Positions 5,674 to 7,328 of a stretch of DNA of 7,328 nucleotides are shown in pieces. Location of the stretch: the NCBI GenBank assembly GCA_913776795.1, contig CAJYRH010000066.1:1-7328 (forward strand), in the 5' to 3' direction. The position numbers and the translations under genes are program-made. Under the pieces are notes generated by a model, which saw nothing but the letters and a program-made list of their open reading frames with translations, was not told the DNA's origin and did not search any database. This stretch comes from an uncultured Pseudorhodoferax sp. (lineage in GTDB: Bacteria; Pseudomonadota; Gammaproteobacteria; Burkholderiales; Burkholderiaceae). Position 1 is the stretch's first letter; every line of letters begins with the position of its first letter.

Positions 5674-6354
5674 CTACAGCATGCACAGCAGGCTGGCTTC
5701 GAGCTGCTCCGTCGGCAAGCGCCGAAAGCCCGAGCGCGCAAAGCGCTGCAGGCGGCCGATCGCGAAAGCCGTCAGCACCGAGGCCTGCACGTTGGCGTCC
5801 ACCGTGGGGGTGGCTGCGCCCTCCCCGGCCAGGGCCGGCCGCAGGCACTGGCGCAGGCTGGACTCGATGCGGTCGAAGAACTGGTTCATGCGGTTCTGCA
5901 GCCGCTCATGCTCCAGCACCAGCGCGTCGCCCACCATGACGCGCACCATGCCGGGGTTCTTCTCGCCGAACTGCAGCAGCACGGTCAGGATGCTGCGCGC
6001 CTTCTGCGTGCCTGCTGCGTCCTCGTCGGCCGCGATGGCGCCGACCAGCTGGTACACGCTCTGTTCGATGAAGTCGATGAGGCCCTCGAACATCTGGGCC
6101 TTGCTCGCGAAGTGGCGGTACAGCGCGGCCTCGCTGACCTGCAGCCGGCCCGCCAGGGCCGCCGTGGTCACGCGCTCCGCGCCGGGTTGCTCCAGCATGG
6201 CTGCCAGCGCCTGCAGGATCTGCAGCCGGCGCTCGCCGGGCTTGGGCCTTTTGCGCGATTCACGCGATTCACGCGATTCGCGCGGTGCGCCGGCTGCCGG
6301 GGCAGCCTCGCCACCCTCGGACGTGGCGGTCGGCAGGGCGGCGTCGTCGGGCAT
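5674..6354 (-). CDS. slmA: Nucleoid occlusion factor SlmA (TetR-fold division regulator)
   Basis: A 226-residue TetR-fold protein. In E. coli SlmA binds specific chromosomal sites and blocks FtsZ assembly over unsegregated DNA. The match to SlmA is close from about residue 42: RRLQILQALAAMLEQ, then the helix-turn-helix VTTAALAGRLQVSEAALYRHF (62-82), FASKAQMFEGLIDFIEQSV, and in the effector domain FGEKNPGMVRVMVGDALVLE and ERLQNRMNQFFDRIESSLRQ. This tracks the E. coli protein through the GFGERNPGLTRI and QGRINQLFERIEAQLRQ segments as I recall them. It is longer than the 198-residue E. coli protein because of a hydrophilic N-terminal tail of about 40 residues containing three Arg-Glu-Ser triplets. 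The ATG at 6354 lies 16 bases after argB, so the two are probably co-transcribed. No Shine-Dalgarno sequence is evident, consistent with coupling. The substantial N-terminal extension looks disordered. Confidence 0.9.
   Translation of the reverse strand: MPDDAALPTATSEGGEAAPAAGAPRESRESRESRKRPKPGERRLQILQALAAMLEQPGAERVTTAALAGRLQVSEAALYRHFASKAQMFEGLIDFIEQSVYQLVGAIAADEDAAGTQKARSILTVLLQFGEKNPGMVRVMVGDALVLEHERLQNRMNQFFDRIESSLRQCLRPALAGEGAATPTVDANVQASVLTAFAIGRLQRFARSGFRRLPTEQLEASLLCML
6254..6280 (-). repeat. Three tandem 9-base units encoding Arg-Glu-Ser repeats in SlmA
   Basis: The plus strand has CGCGATTCA at 6254-6262 and 6263-6271 and CGCGATTCG at 6272-6280. On the coding strand this yields three consecutive Arg-Glu-Ser triplets (SlmA residues 25-33), followed by Arg-Lys-Arg. 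The unit is a multiple of three, so gain or loss of copies would keep the frame. It lies in the flexible tail before the DNA-binding domain. Confidence 0.85.
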
Positions 6355-6370
6355 GGGGTGCGGTCGGCGC

Positions 6371-7279
6371 TCAGCGCGCGCGGATCATGGTGCCGTAGGC
6401 CTGGTCGGTCAGGATCTCGAGCAGCATCGCGTGGGGCACGCGGCCGTCGACGATGTGCACTGCGTTGACGCCGCTCTTGGCCGCATCGATCGCGCCGGCC
6501 AGCTTGGGCAGCATGCCGCCGGAGATGGTGCCGTCGGCGATCAGCTCGTCGATCTCGCGCGATGTCAGCTCGGTCAGCAGATCGCCGGCCTTGTTGAGCA
6601 CGCCCGGGATGTTGGTCAGCATCATGAGCTTCTCGGCCTGCAGCACGGTCGCCAGCTTGCTGGCCACCACGTCGGCGTTGATGTTGTAGCTCTCGTTGTT
6701 CTCGCCGAAGCCGATGGGGCTGATGACGGGGATGAACTGGTCGTCCTGCAGCGCCTTGACCACGCTGGGGTCGATGCCAACGATGTCGCCGACCTGGCCC
6801 ACGTCGTGGAACTTGGTGGGGTCGGCCTGGTCGGCCATCTGCAGCTTCTGCGCGCGGATCAGGCCGCCGTCGCGCCCGGTCAGGCCCACGGCCTTGCCAC
6901 CGGCCTGGTTGATGAGTCCCACGATGTCCTGCTGCACCTCGCCGGCCAGCACCCATTCGACGACCTCCATGGTCTCGGCGTCGGTCACGCGCATGCCCTG
7001 GATGAACTGGCCCTTCTTGCCCAGGCGCTTGAGCGCGGTCTCGATCTGCGGGCCGCCGCCGTGCACCACCACGGGATTCATGCCGACCAGCTTGAGCAAC
7101 ACCACGTCTTCGGCGAAGTCGGCCTGCAGGGCTGGATCGGTCATGGCGTTGCCGCCGTACTTGATGACGATGGTCTTGCCGTGGAACTTGCGGATGTACG
7201 GCAGGGCCTGGGCCAGGATCTCGGCCTTGTCGCGCGGCGCGATGGCGGACAGGTCGGGCTCGGTGGGGGCGGCGGTCAT
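6371..7279 (-). CDS. argB: Acetylglutamate kinase (N-acetyl-L-glutamate 5-phosphotransferase)
   Basis: This enzyme catalyses the second step of arginine biosynthesis, phosphorylation of N-acetylglutamate by ATP, in the cytosol. The 302-residue protein has the amino-acid-kinase signatures: [10 protein letters not shown] near the start with the phosphate-binding lysine, [29 protein letters not shown], and [10 protein letters not shown] with the second catalytic lysine. It has an N-terminal helix before the kinase core ([18 protein letters not shown]) and an ending of the form [19 protein letters not shown]. Both are features associated with the arginine-inhibited class of this enzyme and missing in E. 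coli, so feedback inhibition by arginine is likely. The ATG at 7279 is favoured: GGAG (7291-7288) sits 8 bases before it, whereas the in-frame GTG at 7288 overlaps that ribosome site. It is first in a probable argB-slmA operon. Confidence 0.97.
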   Translation of the reverse strand: MTAAPTEPDLSAIAPRDKAEILAQALPYIRKFHGKTIVIKYGGNAMTDPALQADFAEDVVLLKLVGMNPVVVHGGGPQIETALKRLGKKGQFIQGMRVTDAETMEVVEWVLAGEVQQDIVGLINQAGGKAVGLTGRDGGLIRAQKLQMADQADPTKFHDVGQVGDIVGIDPSVVKALQDDQFIPVISPIGFGENNESYNINADVVASKLATVLQAEKLMMLTNIPGVLNKAGDLLTELTSREIDELIADGTISGGMLPKLAGAIDAAKSGVNAVHIVDGRVPHAMLLEILTDQAYGTMIRAR

Positions 7280-7287
7280 GGCGGGCA

Positions 7288-7291
7288 CTCC
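7288..7291 (-). promoter_or_regulatory. Ribosome binding site deciding the argB start
   Basis: The minus strand has GGAG 8 bases before the ATG at 7279. The alternative in-frame GTG start overlaps the last base of this GGAG and would have no ribosome site of its own, so the ATG is the better choice. Confidence 0.65.
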
Positions 7292-7314
7292 GGAGGCTGC
7301 AAAAAGTGCGGCGG

Positions 7315-7320
7315 ATTGTA
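7315..7320 (-). promoter_or_regulatory. Candidate -10 element (TACAAT) of argB-slmA
   Basis: The minus strand reads CCTACAATCCGCCGC, with a one-mismatch -10 hexamer ending 35 bases before the argB ATG. That would give a leader of roughly 30 bases. The matching -35 box would fall beyond the window edge, so it cannot be checked here. The same CCTACAAT-NN-GCCGC arrangement precedes the AraC gene. Confidence 0.45.
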
Positions 7321-7328
7321 GGGGCCGC

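Noticed and set aside
5012..7321. A 769-codon open frame on the plus strand across the flavoprotein, slmA and argB genes
   Set aside because: It is antisense to three well-supported genes, shows no recognisable domain, and long stop-free antisense frames are expected in GC-rich coding DNA.
1..7328. Possible CRISPR array, insertion sequence, tRNA or phage genes
   Set aside because: I found no regularly spaced repeat array, transposase motif, terminal inverted repeat pair or tRNA-like block on either strand.

Overview
The window is very GC-rich, densely coding bacterial DNA, and every gene I can support lies on the minus strand. An argB gene followed at once by a close homologue of the nucleoid-occlusion factor SlmA, a Bug-type substrate-binding protein, Arg/Ala-rich proteins and GC-rich third codon positions together suggest a betaproteobacterium of the order Burkholderiales, probably near the Comamonadaceae. 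The family placement is inference from protein resemblance, not from a search.

Reading in the direction of transcription (high to low coordinates), the window opens with the conserved housekeeping pair argB (N-acetylglutamate kinase, arginine biosynthesis) and slmA (TetR-fold division regulator). They are 16 bases apart and probably co-transcribed; a small hairpin with a T-tract directly follows the slmA stop. Next comes a probable operon: a nitronate-monooxygenase-like flavoprotein, a divergent hotdog thioesterase-like protein (GTGA overlap with the gene before it), an AMP-forming acyl-CoA synthetase (21-base gap) and a canonical PaaI-type hotdog thioesterase (TGATG overlap). After a 135-base gap holding an inverted repeat and a terminator-like hairpin lies a tripartite tricarboxylate transporter (TTT/Bug) periplasmic binding protein with a twin-arginine-like signal peptide. 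After a further 187-base, repeat-rich gap comes an AraC-family regulator whose C-terminus runs off the window at base 1.

The accessory part reads as a small carboxylic-acid handling cluster: capture of an organic acid in the periplasm, activation to a CoA thioester, a possible flavin-dependent redox step, thioester hydrolysis, and an AraC-type regulator as the natural candidate for control. The substrate cannot be read from the sequence. No transporter membrane subunits, hydratase, dehydrogenase or ring oxygenase are in the window. I see no tRNA, rRNA, CRISPR array, insertion sequence or phage gene. The nearest thing to an unusual system is the synthetase flanked by two dissimilar hotdog proteins, one of which lacks the usual His-Gly-Gly motif. 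The repeats ahead of the AraC gene are the most interesting non-coding signal.
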